A stretch of DNA of 64,000 bases from Amycolatopsis sp. cg9 (GCF_041346945.1 NZ_CP166851.1:1-64000); one strand, 5' to 3'; shown: positions 8,092 to 16,839, counted from the first letter of the stretch. The notes: generated by a model not told the origin, from the sequence alone. Translations and numbers: made by a program.

Positions 8092-9572
8092 CACCGCACC
8101 TCCGCTTCGGTGGGGCCGATGTCGACCGCGTTGCGCAGGGCCAGGGCCTGCTCGATGTGGTGGCGGCCGGGTTCGTCGGCGCCGTCGAGGTCGGCGACGG
8201 TCCACGCCAGCCTCAGAGCGATGTCCGCGCCGCGGCCGGACAGAGCCCCGGTGTCCTGCGCGTGGCGGACCCGGTCGGCCACCGCGGCGGTGCCCGCGAC
8301 GGCGTGCAGCACCGCGTGCGGCACGCTCGCGTTGGTCACGCCCGGTCCCTGTCCGGCCCGGCTCCAGCGGGCCGCGGCGCGGGCGCGGGCGGTGGCGACG
8401 TCGGCGCGGGCCCGCTTCAGCAGCCGGGTGACGCGGGCGTGGTCATGGGCGTCGGGCTTCGGGTGCAGGGCGGTGTGGCGGGCGATGGTCTGGATGTCGA
8501 TCGCGTCGCGCAACGCCGGTGCCATCTGCCATCGCCGCGGGGCCGAGGTGCGGATGCTCGTGGCGATCAGCTGGAGCCCGGACGGGAAGCGGTGGGTGCG
8601 CCCGTCGTGGGAGAGGCGGACTTCCCGCTCGATCAGCACGCCGCGCAGCGCTTCCTGTGCGGCGGCGCCGAACTCGTCGAGCTCGGGGGCGAACAGCACG
8701 CCGTGGTGGGCCTGGCTCAGCAGGCCGGGCTGGGGGCCTCCCAGCAGCGACGCGATCGGGTCGCTGTGATGGGTGACGACCAGCGGCGGTGTGGACACCA
8801 GGGCGGCGCCGTCCTCGCGCGGGCCGAGCAGGGACTGGATCGCGGCCAGCTCGAGCTGCTGCTGCGGGGTGAGGTCGGGTACCAAGGCGTGCAGCCAGGA
8901 GGCGACGGCCGCGGTGCCCGCGTCGGTGCCGAAGCCGCACAGCAGGTGGTGGCCGCCGGCGGCGGCGATCGTGACCACGCGCTGGGCAGTCGCGGTCAGC
9001 GCGCTCATCGGCGCGGGCTGACGTGCGGCAACCGGTCCGGCCGGCACGCTCAGCCGGTGCAGGGCCGCGTCGTCGCCACGCAGCCAGTCGGCGATCTCGG
9101 CGAGGGTGTGGGCGCCGAGCACGTCGAGCCCGTCGACCAGTGCAGCCTGGCCGAGCGAGGCCGCGGGCACGATGACCCGGCGGATGCCGTGGGCGTAGGC
9201 GGCCTGCGCGGCGGGCAGCACGCCCAAAGTCGGGCGGAGGCTGCCGTCCAGGCCGACCTCGCCGAGCACCGCGGTGCTGGCCAGCCGCTGCGGCACGACG
9301 TCGAGGGTGGCGGCCAGCACGGCGACGGCCACGGCGGCGGCCTCGGGCTGCGCGGACGCCGGCGGGATCCGCACCTCGACGTGGGGGCGCGGGTCGCCGT
9401 GGCGCGGGCGGGAGTTGGCCAGGGCCGCGTGGACCCGGTCGTGCAGCTCCCGGTTGGCACTCTGGTGCCCGGTGACCAGGGTGATTCCGGGCGGTCCGTC
9501 GACGGCGGCGGCGGTGAGGGTGAGCGGGTGGCCGGTCAGGCCGTGCACGGCCACGGTCGAGATGGTGGTCAT
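8091..9572 (-). CDS. ComM/YifB-like protein with degenerate ATPase motifs
   Basis: It follows the plan of the YifB/ComM family (493 residues, near the usual 500). An N-terminal Lon-protease-like domain carries STAVLGEVGLDGSLRP (residues 99-114). The Mg-chelatase-type AAA+ core carries GGHHLL (206-211) and ends in the family C-terminal helical domain. In active members GGHHLL leads into a GPPGxGKT P-loop; here it reads CGFGTDAGT, lacking the lysine. The Walker B position reads VLFAPELDEF, lacking the first Asp. ATP binding is therefore doubtful. ComM is a branch-migration helicase in competence. A regulatory or scaffold role here is inference. Confidence 0.85.
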   Translation of the reverse strand: MTTISTVAVHGLTGHPLTLTAAAVDGPPGITLVTGHQSANRELHDRVHAALANSRPRHGDPRPHVEVRIPPASAQPEAAAVAVAVLAATLDVVPQRLASTAVLGEVGLDGSLRPTLGVLPAAQAAYAHGIRRVIVPAASLGQAALVDGLDVLGAHTLAEIADWLRGDDAALHRLSVPAGPVAARQPAPMSALTATAQRVVTIAAAGGHHLLCGFGTDAGTAAVASWLHALVPDLTPQQQLELAAIQSLLGPREDGAALVSTPPLVVTHHSDPIASLLGGPQPGLLSQAHHGVLFAPELDEFGAAAQEALRGVLIEREVRLSHDGRTHRFPSGLQLIATSIRTSAPRRWQMAPALRDAIDIQTIARHTALHPKPDAHDHARVTRLLKRARADVATARARAAARWSRAGQGPGVTNASVPHAVLHAVAGTAAVADRVRHAQDTGALSGRGADIALRLAWTVADLDGADEPGRHHIEQALALRNAVDIGPTEAEVR

Positions 9573-9624
9573 GGCGAGGCTCCCTTCGGGGGCGACGATG
9601 GGGTGCTGAACAGCGCAGTCGGGG

Positions 9625-9939
9625 TCAGGCGCGGGCGATGGCGAGGAAGCCGGGCCCGCCGTACTTGCCGTCGACCGGGCGGTAGCAGCCGCGGCACACG
9701 ACGCCGGTGGGCGACTCGGAGCCCTTGCCGCTGGCGTGGCAGCACGGGGTGAGCGGGATCAGGTACTCGGAGCCGTCGTCGTGCCGGATCGGGTTCTCGG
9801 TGTCGCCGAGCGGGACCAGCAGGTCGCCGTCGGCGTCGATGCCGCGTACGCGGCCGGCGATCACGGCGTGGACCGTCACGTGCTGGCCGTCGGCGAGGGT
9901 GAGCTCGACGGTGTCGGCGGGATTGGTGGGGCGGGGCAT
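9625..9939 (-). CDS. small zinc-ribbon-like protein, 104 aa
   Basis: The start is at the ATG at 9939. Residues 1-60 form a beta-rich segment (VELTLADGQHVTVHAVIAG). A Cys set follows: PCCHASG and then VVCRGCY, which could hold one zinc. The rest is short. The family is not recognised. It precedes the ComM-like gene by 52 bases and may share its transcript. Confidence 0.55.
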   Translation of the reverse strand: MPRPTNPADTVELTLADGQHVTVHAVIAGRVRGIDADGDLLVPLGDTENPIRHDDGSEYLIPLTPCCHASGKGSESPTGVVCRGCYRPVDGKYGGPGFLAIARA

Positions 9940-9978
9940 GGGGTCGTCACCTTTCGGGCCTGGGTGTGCGGGAACAGC

Positions 9979-10018
9979 GCGGCCGCCGGTCACCGTGGGT
10001 CGGGTGACCGGCGGCCGC
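9979..10018. terminator. strong hairpin between genes
   Basis: Perfect 16-base arms GCGGCCGCCGGTCACC and GGTGACCGGCGGCCGC with loop GTGGGTCG, just downstream of the stop of the gene at 10029. Confidence 0.6.
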
Positions 10019-10028
10019 GGGATCGTGG

Positions 10029-10421
10029 TCAGCCGGGGAGGGAGGCGGCGTAGCGCATGGCGGCGACGTCGATGTCGATGCCGCCCCCGTTCATGGCGAC
10101 GGGCTGGATGCCGCGTCCGGCGAGCAGGCCGGCTTCTTGGGGATCAGCGGCGTAGTCCCAGCCCTCGCGGGCGCGGACCTCGGCGTGGATGTGGTCGTGG
10201 CCGTGTTCGCAGGTGTAGCCGCGGCCGTCGGGCAGGGCCCAGGCCAGCCCGCCGCATTCGAGGGCGTACTGCTCGCCGTCGTCGGGGTGGACGTGCATGG
10301 TCAGCCAGTCGCAGGCCCAGACCTCCTCGGCCAGGAAGCAGGCGCGGACCGCGGCGACGCTGGCGTGCGCGACCGGCTCTCCGTCGGAGTGACGGCGGCG
10401 GTTTCCGCAGATCACAGACAT
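10029..10421 (-). CDS. hypothetical His-rich protein, 130 aa
   Basis: The start ATG at 10421 has GGGAG upstream. The N-terminal part carries a Cys and an RRRH cluster; the centre reads YTCEHGHDHIHAEVRAREGWDYA, a His-rich patch likely to bind metal. No family is recognised. The upstream spacer (10422-10625) can form a large imperfect hairpin. Confidence 0.6.
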   Translation of the reverse strand: MSVICGNRRRHSDGEPVAHASVAAVRACFLAEEVWACDWLTMHVHPDDGEQYALECGGLAWALPDGRGYTCEHGHDHIHAEVRAREGWDYAADPQEAGLLAGRGIQPVAMNGGGIDIDVAAMRYAASLPG

Positions 10422-10442
10422 GGACTCTCCCGTCGGGGGTGG

Positions 10443-10562
10443 CGCGTGGACGGGTTGGTCGCAGCGGGAGCGGCACCGGGCGGAGGGGGCGGAGCTCGCG
10501 CAGCGACGCCGTAGGCGCCCCGGAGCCCGGTGCTGCTTCTGCTGGCATGGACCCGTCCGCGC
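10443..10562. repeat. large imperfect hairpin spacer
   Basis: Segment 10443-10481 (beginning CGCGTGGACGGGT, ending GCACCGGGC) pairs imperfectly with 10525-10562 (beginning GCCCGGTGC, ending GGACCCGTCCGCG). Confidence 0.45.
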
Positions 10563-10625
10563 GGCACCGGCGGGCAGTCCCAAGCCGGAGCAGGACGTTG
10601 AAGCAGGGCCGGGTCTGCGGCGGTC

Positions 10626-11192
10626 CTACGCGGGCGTCCCCGAGTCGACGATCTGGCCGCGCCGAATCCGCTCGGGCCTGTCACTGGGCCAGCCGGGAGC
10701 GTCACGCCACACCTCGTCGCGCACCAGCTGGCGAACCGGCCGGCGCAACCGGACCGGCACGGTGTCCGGGCCGTACGACGCTTCCTCGCGGAGCTGGTAC
10801 CGCGCTAGGTACATCACTTCGACGCGGCAGTTGTTGAAGAACGTGCGGTGTTCGGTGGCGAACAGACGGGCGGCGTCGAGGTCGGTGAAGGCTTCGACGA
10901 AGCCGCCACCGCCGCGGCATTCGTAGTCGGACTTGGACGACCGTGTCGGGGCCTGGGTGATGACGTTGCGGACGTAGACCTCGACTCGGCCGTGTTCACG
11001 GACCGCCTCCTGGGCCGGCCGCTCGGCGGCCGGGTCCGGCGTCGGAAGGCGCGGTTCGCCGTCCGCAGGCGGCGGTGAGTGGAATTCGGGCCCGGTCGTC
11101 GGGGCGGCGACTGGTCCCTGGCTGTCGTCGCCGGGGACTGGGCGGAGAAGCCAGTCGAGCAGTTCGTCGGTGGTGCCGGCAGCTGGCTGCAT
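10626..11192 (-). CDS. hypothetical protein, 188 aa
   Basis: The start ATG at 11192 follows AGAAAGGACACC. The first 65 residues are low-complexity and proline-rich. The remainder is a compact domain with VEVYVRNVIT, a glycine run and an aromatic-rich segment (FFNNCRVEVMYLARYQ), ending in a basic tail. No known family. Two GAATATTC palindromes 30 bases apart lie 55-92 bases upstream and probably control it. Confidence 0.6.
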   Translation of the reverse strand: MQPAAGTTDELLDWLLRPVPGDDSQGPVAAPTTGPEFHSPPPADGEPRLPTPDPAAERPAQEAVREHGRVEVYVRNVITQAPTRSSKSDYECRGGGGFVEAFTDLDAARLFATEHRTFFNNCRVEVMYLARYQLREEASYGPDTVPVRLRRPVRQLVRDEVWRDAPGWPSDRPERIRRGQIVDSGTPA

Positions 11193-11246
11193 CCGGGCGG
11201 TGTCCTTTCTGGCTGAGAGGTGAGGTCGGCAGCCGCGCGGCGAGGT

Positions 11247-11284
11247 GAATATTCGGCTTGCGGGCGGAGGAAACTTGAATATTC
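11247..11284. promoter_or_regulatory. pair of GAATATTC palindromes
   Basis: GAATATTC occurs at 11247-11254 and 11277-11284, exactly 30 bases apart. Such AT-rich 8-base palindromes are rare in this DNA, so a dimeric repressor site upstream of the gene starting at 11192 is likely. Confidence 0.55.
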
Positions 11285-11348
11285 GAATGCCGCGCAGGTT
11301 CACGAGGCTCTGTCTGGCCTTACGCGGGCTGATGGGCCGCGGGCAGGA

Positions 11349-11388
11349 GGCCGGGCCCGCGCTGGGGAACGTCCGCGCGGGCCCGGCC
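11349..11388. terminator. hairpin after the ParB-like gene
   Basis: Perfect 14-base arms GGCCGGGCCCGCGC / GCGCGGGCCCGGCC, located just after the stop at 11405. Confidence 0.6.
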
Positions 11389-11404
11389 AGGCACGAGGCG
11401 GCGT

Positions 11405-13279
11405 TTACGCCGCGCCGCTGTCGACTTCGGGGGCGTCCTGGTCGACGTCGCCGGAGTCGGCGCCGGCGGGGGCGAGGTGCGGCCACCGCTCGTGGTCGAG
11501 TTCTGGGTTGTTGATCAGCTGTTCGATGTGGGAGAGCGGGTAACCCAGCGCTTCCAGCAGCTCGAAGTAGAAGCGTGTGTCGTCGCTGGGGCGCCGCCAG
11601 CTCGCGTCGGCGTTGTCGGTGTAGCTCCGGTTCCAGTGCTCCTCGCACGCGCCGATGACCTGGGCGAGGCGGATGAACACGGCCTGGGCCTCGCTGGTGG
11701 TCTTCTTGCGCAGCTGTGCCACGAGGGGGTTGGCCTCGCGCTTGTTGCCCTGGGGTTCGGCGAGTTTGAGCAGGGTGCAGGCGTAGCGGTGCGCCGGCGC
11801 GGCCTCCTCGAGGAAGTCGGAGGCCAGCACCGGGGCCAGTGCCAGCCAGTGGTGCACGCGGGCCGGGAGGTCGGCGGGCTTCTTCTTCCGCCACCCGGTG
11901 AAGAACTTGACCAGCCACTCCCGGCGGCCTGCCTTGGCGTCGCGCCACAGCTTGTTGTTCTCGCCCGCGCGTTTGACCTCCGCGGCCTTGAACGCGGCGC
12001 TTTGCTCCGGCCGGGCCACCAGCGCGGCGCGCTGCACGTGTCCGTGCCCGGCGGGGTCGGTGCAGACGTAGACGACGTCGACCGACAGGTCGTAGGGGTC
12101 GTTCTCGACGTAGGCGGCGTGGCCGGGGCAGCCGGCGTGCTCCTCGGCGGTCATCGTCTGCTCGGCCTGCTCGTCGGCGAACAGGTCGTCCACGGCGACG
12201 ACGTCGTCGGCGTCGGGGTCGGCGAGCGGGATTCCGCGGGCCCGAAGCTGCTCCTGCGCGGCTGCGGTCTTCACCGCGACGATGGCGTGGTGGCCGTGTG
12301 CCGCGTAGTCCAGGCAGAACTCGGTGACCTCGACCTCCATCCAGTGGTCGACGTCGACGGCCACCGCCCGGCCGGGGCAGTCGGCGTGGGCGGCGGTCTC
12401 CAGCGGAGTCGGGTCGTCGCCGATGCAGAGCTCGTCGAGTCGGAGGCTGCCCTCGGGCGGGTTCTGCTCGTCGTCGATGAGGGCGTAGCCCTGCTCGGCG
12501 AGCTGCTGTGCCTGCTCGGCCCGCATCGCGCGCCGCCGGCGGTCCTTGCGGACCTGCTCGGCCTTCCACTCGAAGTTGCGCGGGTTGTTGGTCAGGAAGT
12601 CCAGCAGTACCTGGTGGTCGTGTTCGTTGTCGGCGAACTCGATCAGCTGACCGAGCTCCAGCAGGTCGAGGTCGGGAAGGGCTTCGCTGGCGGCGCGGAT
12701 CCGCGGCTGCGCGGCGACTGCGCGTCCGACGCGGACGCGCTCGACCGGGCGGGCCAGTGCCTGGGCGATCTTCTCGTCGTCGTCCATGCCGGCCAGTGCC
12801 AGCTGCTCGTAGAGACCGGCCTCCTCGGCCTGGGTGTAGCCCTCGCGGTGGATGTTCTCGATGCCCTGGGCCACCAGCACGTCCTTGCGACTGGTGCCTG
12901 GCGCGTGCACGAGGAGCGAGACGGTCAGGTCGGGGTTCTCCACCTCCTTCACCGCGACCGCGGCAGCGCTGCGGTGGAACCCCACCAGGACGTCGGGCTC
13001 ACCGTCGGGGTCGAGGACGACGTTGATGATCGAGACCTTCGGGTCGACGCCGTGCTCGGCGATCGAGGCCACCAGGTCGGGGCGGCGTTCGCGGATGTTG
13101 CCGACGACGCGGGAGTTGCCGCCGGTGCGCAGCCTGCGCGGGTCGACGCCGTGCAGGACGTACGGGTAGGTGACCTGCTCGGCGACGTCGCCGGTTGTCC
13201 CGGCGACGTCCACGGTCGTGGTCGTCGCGTCGGTGGCGCCGTCGACGGCGGTGTCGCGTTCGGCGAGGGTCGTGGTCAT
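11405..13279 (-). CDS. ParB/Srx-fold protein, 624 aa
   Basis: The N-terminal third follows the ParB nuclease-like domain: VDPRRLRTGGNSR, then GVDPKVSIINVVLDPDGEPDVLVGFHR, then ENIHREGYTQAEEAGLYEQLALAG, which matches box II of ParB (ENIQR-type), followed by an HTH-like helix set. The centre has several Cys/His positions, and the C-terminal 200 residues are basic and helical. It is much longer than partition ParB (about 300-350) and is not next to a parA, so it may be a plasmid regulator or a ParB-like NTPase or nuclease. The start ATG at 13279 is placed by similarity; its ribosome binding site is weak. Confidence 0.75.
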   Translation of the reverse strand: MTTTLAERDTAVDGATDATTTTVDVAGTTGDVAEQVTYPYVLHGVDPRRLRTGGNSRVVGNIRERRPDLVASIAEHGVDPKVSIINVVLDPDGEPDVLVGFHRSAAAVAVKEVENPDLTVSLLVHAPGTSRKDVLVAQGIENIHREGYTQAEEAGLYEQLALAGMDDDEKIAQALARPVERVRVGRAVAAQPRIRAASEALPDLDLLELGQLIEFADNEHDHQVLLDFLTNNPRNFEWKAEQVRKDRRRRAMRAEQAQQLAEQGYALIDDEQNPPEGSLRLDELCIGDDPTPLETAAHADCPGRAVAVDVDHWMEVEVTEFCLDYAAHGHHAIVAVKTAAAQEQLRARGIPLADPDADDVVAVDDLFADEQAEQTMTAEEHAGCPGHAAYVENDPYDLSVDVVYVCTDPAGHGHVQRAALVARPEQSAAFKAAEVKRAGENNKLWRDAKAGRREWLVKFFTGWRKKKPADLPARVHHWLALAPVLASDFLEEAAPAHRYACTLLKLAEPQGNKREANPLVAQLRKKTTSEAQAVFIRLAQVIGACEEHWNRSYTDNADASWRRPSDDTRFYFELLEALGYPLSHIEQLINNPELDHERWPHLAPAGADSGDVDQDAPEVDSGAA

Positions 13280-13428
13280 CGAGTGCCCCAATCGAGGTTT
13301 TCGGGCATGGCTCTGCCCTGGCGTGATTGCGGAATGTGTTGGTGCGAAGGGAAAAGCGGCCGTGGCCGGGGCGCTGGGCCGTCGACCTGGTCCGGTGGTG
13401 CGCTCGCTGTCGGGCGCTGCCGGGGCCC

Positions 13429-13459
13429 GGGGTGTCCAGCGCTTTTTGCTGGACACCCC
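13429..13459. repeat. nested hairpin spacer
   Basis: The stem is GGGGTGTCCAGC / GCTGGACACCCC with loop GCTTTTT. Outer arms rich in GGTGGTGCGC (13391) and GTGGCGCAC (13468) flank it. Confidence 0.6.
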
Positions 13460-13521
13460 GGGTTCGGTGGCGCACGCTGTGCGGCGCACACCGGGCCCGG
13501 CGGCGGGTGCTCGGCCGGTTT

Positions 13522-14415
13522 TCAGGCGCGGACGAGGGCGGGGGTGTAGTTCTCCGAGGCGCGGATCGCGGCGATGACGTCTTCGCGCCAGCGGATGGCC
13601 CAGCGCGGGCAGTTGTTGCAGGGCCCGGCGTGCCGGCAGCCGGGCAGCCGCAGGTCGGTGACCCTCGCCTGCTGGGACCAGGCCAGGCTGTCGGCGGAGA
13701 CGAAGTGCTGGGCGTAGAGGCGCAGCGCCGAGGTCTTCAGGCCGAAGCCGTGCAGCCGGTATCCGCGGCGGGCGAAGTGGGCGGCGATGACGCCGACCGG
13801 TTTCACCGAGCCCCTGCGGCACACCGAGCCAAGCCCGACCTGGCGCTGGGCGGCGAGGTCGACGCCGGCCTTGCGGTACATCGCGTCGTGGCGTTCGTAG
13901 TCCTGCGGCGTCCAGCCCTGAAGGACCGGCATCCAGGGTGCGTGCGGGAATTCGCGGGCCAGGTAGAGGTAGGACTCCAGGGTCCATTCCTGGTGCTCGA
14001 GCACTGTCGCTCCGGAGCGGGCGACCACGTCCGGTTCGCAGGGATAGTCAAGGGGCGCAACGAATTCCGGGTATCCGCAGTCGGACATGAGCCGGTAGAC
14101 CATGCCGCCGTAGGTGTCCTCGTTCCAGCGCCAGGTGCCGTGGTCGCGGATCTCGGTGTAGGCGCCGCTGTCGATGGCGTACGGGATGCCGGCGATCGGC
14201 ATGCCGGGTCCACCGGGGACGTAGGCGGAAAGGGTGTGCGCGGACACGCACAGCGGGACCGGGCTGTGGGCCAGCCACCAGGGGCGATGCGTGCCCAGGA
14301 AGAACATGAGCCGCCGTGCCGGGTCGCGCAGCCGCTGCGACTGCGTCCAGGGCGTGATCGTGATGTCGTGCAGCGACGGCCAGCGTCCGCGGGCGGTGGG
14401 AGCGTGGACGGGCAT
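13522..14415 (-). CDS. DpdA-like TGT-family protein for DNA modification
   Basis: The 297-residue sequence matches the actinobacterial/phage family of tRNA-guanine-transglycosylase-like DpdA proteins, which insert 7-deazaguanine bases into DNA. Markers are FFLGTHRPWWLA (residues about 38-49), YAIDSGAYTEI, APLDYPCEP, VLEHQEWTLESY, PWMPVLQGWTPQDYERH, VGLGSVCRRG, LHGFGLKTSAL and SADSLAWSQQAR. The C-terminal Cys/His set (CRHAGPCNNC) is the expected zinc site. The usual WMCEP reads YPCEP here. No preQ0 synthesis genes are visible, so precursor would have to come from the host or elsewhere on the plasmid. Confidence 0.85.
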   Translation of the reverse strand: MPVHAPTARGRWPSLHDITITPWTQSQRLRDPARRLMFFLGTHRPWWLAHSPVPLCVSAHTLSAYVPGGPGMPIAGIPYAIDSGAYTEIRDHGTWRWNEDTYGGMVYRLMSDCGYPEFVAPLDYPCEPDVVARSGATVLEHQEWTLESYLYLAREFPHAPWMPVLQGWTPQDYERHDAMYRKAGVDLAAQRQVGLGSVCRRGSVKPVGVIAAHFARRGYRLHGFGLKTSALRLYAQHFVSADSLAWSQQARVTDLRLPGCRHAGPCNNCPRWAIRWREDVIAAIRASENYTPALVRA

Positions 14416-14438
14416 CCGGGATCTCCTTCCTGATCAGG

Positions 14439-14500
14439 GCCGTGGCCGGGCGGCGCGGCCGGACACGGGCGGCAGCCCGGTCGGGCCGCCCGGCCACGGC
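14439..14500. terminator. hairpin between genes
   Basis: 16-base arms GCCGTGGCCGGGCGGC / GCCGCCCGGCCACGGC around a 30-base loop, downstream of the stop at 14514. Confidence 0.6.
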
Positions 14501-14513
14501 AGGAAGGGCGGGG

Positions 14514-15212
14514 TCAGAACTGGAGGTGGATCTGCGCGGTGTCGTCGGTTCCGTCCGCGGGCCGGTAGACGTCGGCGCGCCAGAGCTGGGCGGTCTCGTC
14601 CAGCGCCGACCAGTCGTCGACGCGCTGGAATCCGCGCTCGGCCAGCGCCTTGTCGACGTCGGCTGGCGTGGCGGGGGCGGGGAACGCAAGGTCACCGCCG
14701 TCCTGGGCGGCCGCGACGACGACCACGTCGCCGTGGCGGCGATCCCAGTGCGTGGCGAACCGCGGCGGCTCGACCACGGGCCCGGCCGGCATGTCGGCGA
14801 TCGCGGTCAGCCACGGCACGCCGAGCCCCTGCTGGCGGACGTCGTCGGGTTTGCCTTCGAGCTCCAGCACGTGTTTCTGGGGGAGCAGCGGATCGCCGTC
14901 GGTGTCGCAGCCCGCGGTGAACAGGCCGAGTTCCGGCACGTAGGTGCAGGTCGTGCCGATCCACTCGTAGGCCGGTTCCTCGTAGACGGTGAACGCGACC
15001 TCGGGGGCGTGATTGATCAGCTGGTGCGCCACGTCGGTGGCGCTCGCGCACCGGAATTCGGTGGCGGTGTACCACTCGCCCACGTGCAGGGTCGTGTTGT
15101 CCTCGGCGTCGTCGTAGGCCAGGTCGTACTCGGCGAGGGTGTCGAGCACAGTGCGCACGCGGTGCGGTGGGCAGGCGTGGATGGTGGCGGCTCCGGAAGT
15201 CCAGTCGCCCAT
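14514..15212 (-). CDS. hypothetical protein, 232 aa
   Basis: The ATG at 15212 has GGAG upstream. The protein is acidic and soluble, with beta-rich N-terminal (YTATEFRCAS) and central (FTVYEEPAYEWIGTTCTYVPELG) parts. It resembles conserved unknown proteins of actinobacterial plasmids in general character, but I cannot name a family. It lies 47 bases after the PP-loop gene and so is probably cotranscribed with it. Confidence 0.65.
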   Translation of the reverse strand: MGDWTSGAATIHACPPHRVRTVLDTLAEYDLAYDDAEDNTTLHVGEWYTATEFRCASATDVAHQLINHAPEVAFTVYEEPAYEWIGTTCTYVPELGLFTAGCDTDGDPLLPQKHVLELEGKPDDVRQQGLGVPWLTAIADMPAGPVVEPPRFATHWDRRHGDVVVVAAAQDGGDLAFPAPATPADVDKALAERGFQRVDDWSALDETAQLWRADVYRPADGTDDTAQIHLQF

Positions 15213-15259
15213 GGCGGGTCATCTCCTCTCGCAGGTTTCTGCGCAGGTCAAAGGGGGTT

Positions 15260-16663
15260 TCAGGCGGTGAGGTGAAGCTGGGAGGCAGCGGTCCAGGCAG
15301 CCGGGAACGCCGGGCCGGTCTTGCTGAGCGCGGTCGCCGGGGCGACGGTGAGGAACTGCTCGGCGGTCGGGGCGCCCTGAGCGAGGCGGTGCGGCTCGCG
15401 GCGGCGCAGCCAGGCGCGGGGATGGGCGTCGTCGGCGAACGCCGGATCGCCGACGGTCACGGGCACGCCCGCGCAGCGGGCGCGCTGGTCGAGCCGGGTG
15501 TGCATCTGCTCAGCCGGTCCGATGTCGAGGACCCGGACCGAGCGAGCGTGGTTGGCCTTGCCGTCGGTGCGCGGCGAGAGCGTGCGGCGCACGTCGTAGA
15601 CCGCCCACGGCAGCGCGGCCAGCTGCCGTTCGAACGCGGTGAGGACCGCGGCGGTGCCAGCGGAGGCCCGCAGCAGCGACAGCAGCCGCTGCCCCTTGAT
15701 CAGGCCCTGCGTGGCGTTCAGGGCGGTGGCGACCCACTCCATCACCAGGGCGAGCACGCCGGCGTCCGGCTCGTCGACGAACCGGGCCACGGTCTCGGCC
15801 TGGCCGGCCTTAGTCGCCAGCGCGAACGGGCAGTAGGTGCAGGCGGACTTGACCCAGGACTCGACGCCGAACGTCGCGCGCAGGAACGCTTGGGCGCGGG
15901 CGCGGTCCCAGCCGCCGTCCCATTCGCGCAGCGGGTATTCGCCGGTGCGCAGCGCGGTGTTGTAGCGCGCGTCGCGTTCGGCGCGGCGGGCCTCGCCGAG
16001 CTCGTAGCCCATGACGTGCCGGTAGGGCCGGCCCTGGGTGAGTTCGCCGATGACCGTGTCCAGCGGCCACGCCTTGAAGTGCTGGCTGCACAGGCGATCG
16101 CCGGTGGTCTGCGGAACGAGGGCGCCGTCGAACAGTTCGTGCGCCAGGGTCCAGGCGCCGACCAGGTGCAGCCGGTCGGGACTGCGGGTGTCGGACAGGA
16201 TGTCGACGCCGTCGGCTTGGCGCGGCCCCCGGCGGGCGACCTGGAGGTAACGCACGCCGTTGGCCGCCATCAGCGGCAGCAGGTGCTGCTCGACCAGGCG
16301 GCGGGTGGCCGGCCACTCCTGCCCGGTCATGCCGGTGATCACCGCGAGCTCGTGCAGTTCGAAGTCGCGGCTGGCGGGGTCGGTGAGCCAGCGGGCGAGA
16401 ATCGCCGAGGAGTCGCAGCCGAGCCCGAACCCCAGCACCACCCGCGGCGGAGGCTCGCCCCGCACCGATGCCAGCGGCTTCGCTGTCGGCGGCGGGGTAG
16501 CCGGGCGGAGCAGGCCGAGCGCGGCCTGCGCCTGGTGGACGGCCCGCCGCGCGACTGGTTCGGGAACGCGGTCGCCGAGCGGGTCGCGCAGCGGCGGCAG
16601 CAGCGCATCCGGCGAGCCGGTGGACTGCACCGGTGGGCCGGGGCTGATGGTGGACGTGCTCAT
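15260..16663 (-). CDS. PP-loop ATPase of the PAPS-reductase-like family
   Basis: Adenylating PP-loop enzymes carry SGGxDS; here VVLGFGLGCDSSA (residues about 75-87) fills that role. It is followed by VITGMTGQEWPATR, GDRLCSQHFKAWPLD, HVMGYELGEARRAERDAR and SACTYCPFALATK. The Cys pairs resemble the metal site of actinophage PAPS-reductase-like proteins. The length is 467 residues; the first 70 are linker-like. The enzyme would activate a substrate with ATP. Because Mom-like and DpdA-like genes share the region, a role in nucleotide or DNA modification is plausible but unproven. The start ATG has GAGG upstream. Confidence 0.8.
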   Translation of the reverse strand: MSTSTISPGPPVQSTGSPDALLPPLRDPLGDRVPEPVARRAVHQAQAALGLLRPATPPPTAKPLASVRGEPPPRVVLGFGLGCDSSAILARWLTDPASRDFELHELAVITGMTGQEWPATRRLVEQHLLPLMAANGVRYLQVARRGPRQADGVDILSDTRSPDRLHLVGAWTLAHELFDGALVPQTTGDRLCSQHFKAWPLDTVIGELTQGRPYRHVMGYELGEARRAERDARYNTALRTGEYPLREWDGGWDRARAQAFLRATFGVESWVKSACTYCPFALATKAGQAETVARFVDEPDAGVLALVMEWVATALNATQGLIKGQRLLSLLRASAGTAAVLTAFERQLAALPWAVYDVRRTLSPRTDGKANHARSVRVLDIGPAEQMHTRLDQRARCAGVPVTVGDPAFADDAHPRAWLRRREPHRLAQGAPTAEQFLTVAPATALSKTGPAFPAAWTAASQLHLTA

Positions 16664-16740
16664 GGTCGGGTGGCCTCTCGTGCGCGGTTTCGGGGCGCCA
16701 GGCACGGCTGGTCGGTCCATGCGGGGCGCGGGAAGGGGCC

Positions 16741-16793
16741 GGACAGCGCGAAGGCCCGGCGCCGGTTCGCGGAGAACCAGGGCCGGGCCTTCA
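16741..16793. repeat. 53-base hairpin repeat, copy 1
   Basis: This segment is repeated at 17773-17825 with only a few mismatches. It folds as GAAGGCCCGGCGCCGGTTC paired with GAACCAGGGCCGGGCCTTC, so it is probably a terminator downstream of the gene ending at 16840. Confidence 0.75.
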
Positions 16794-16839
16794 GGCGCGG
16801 TGCGGATGGCCACGGCGGGCCGGAGCCGCAGCGGCGGGG

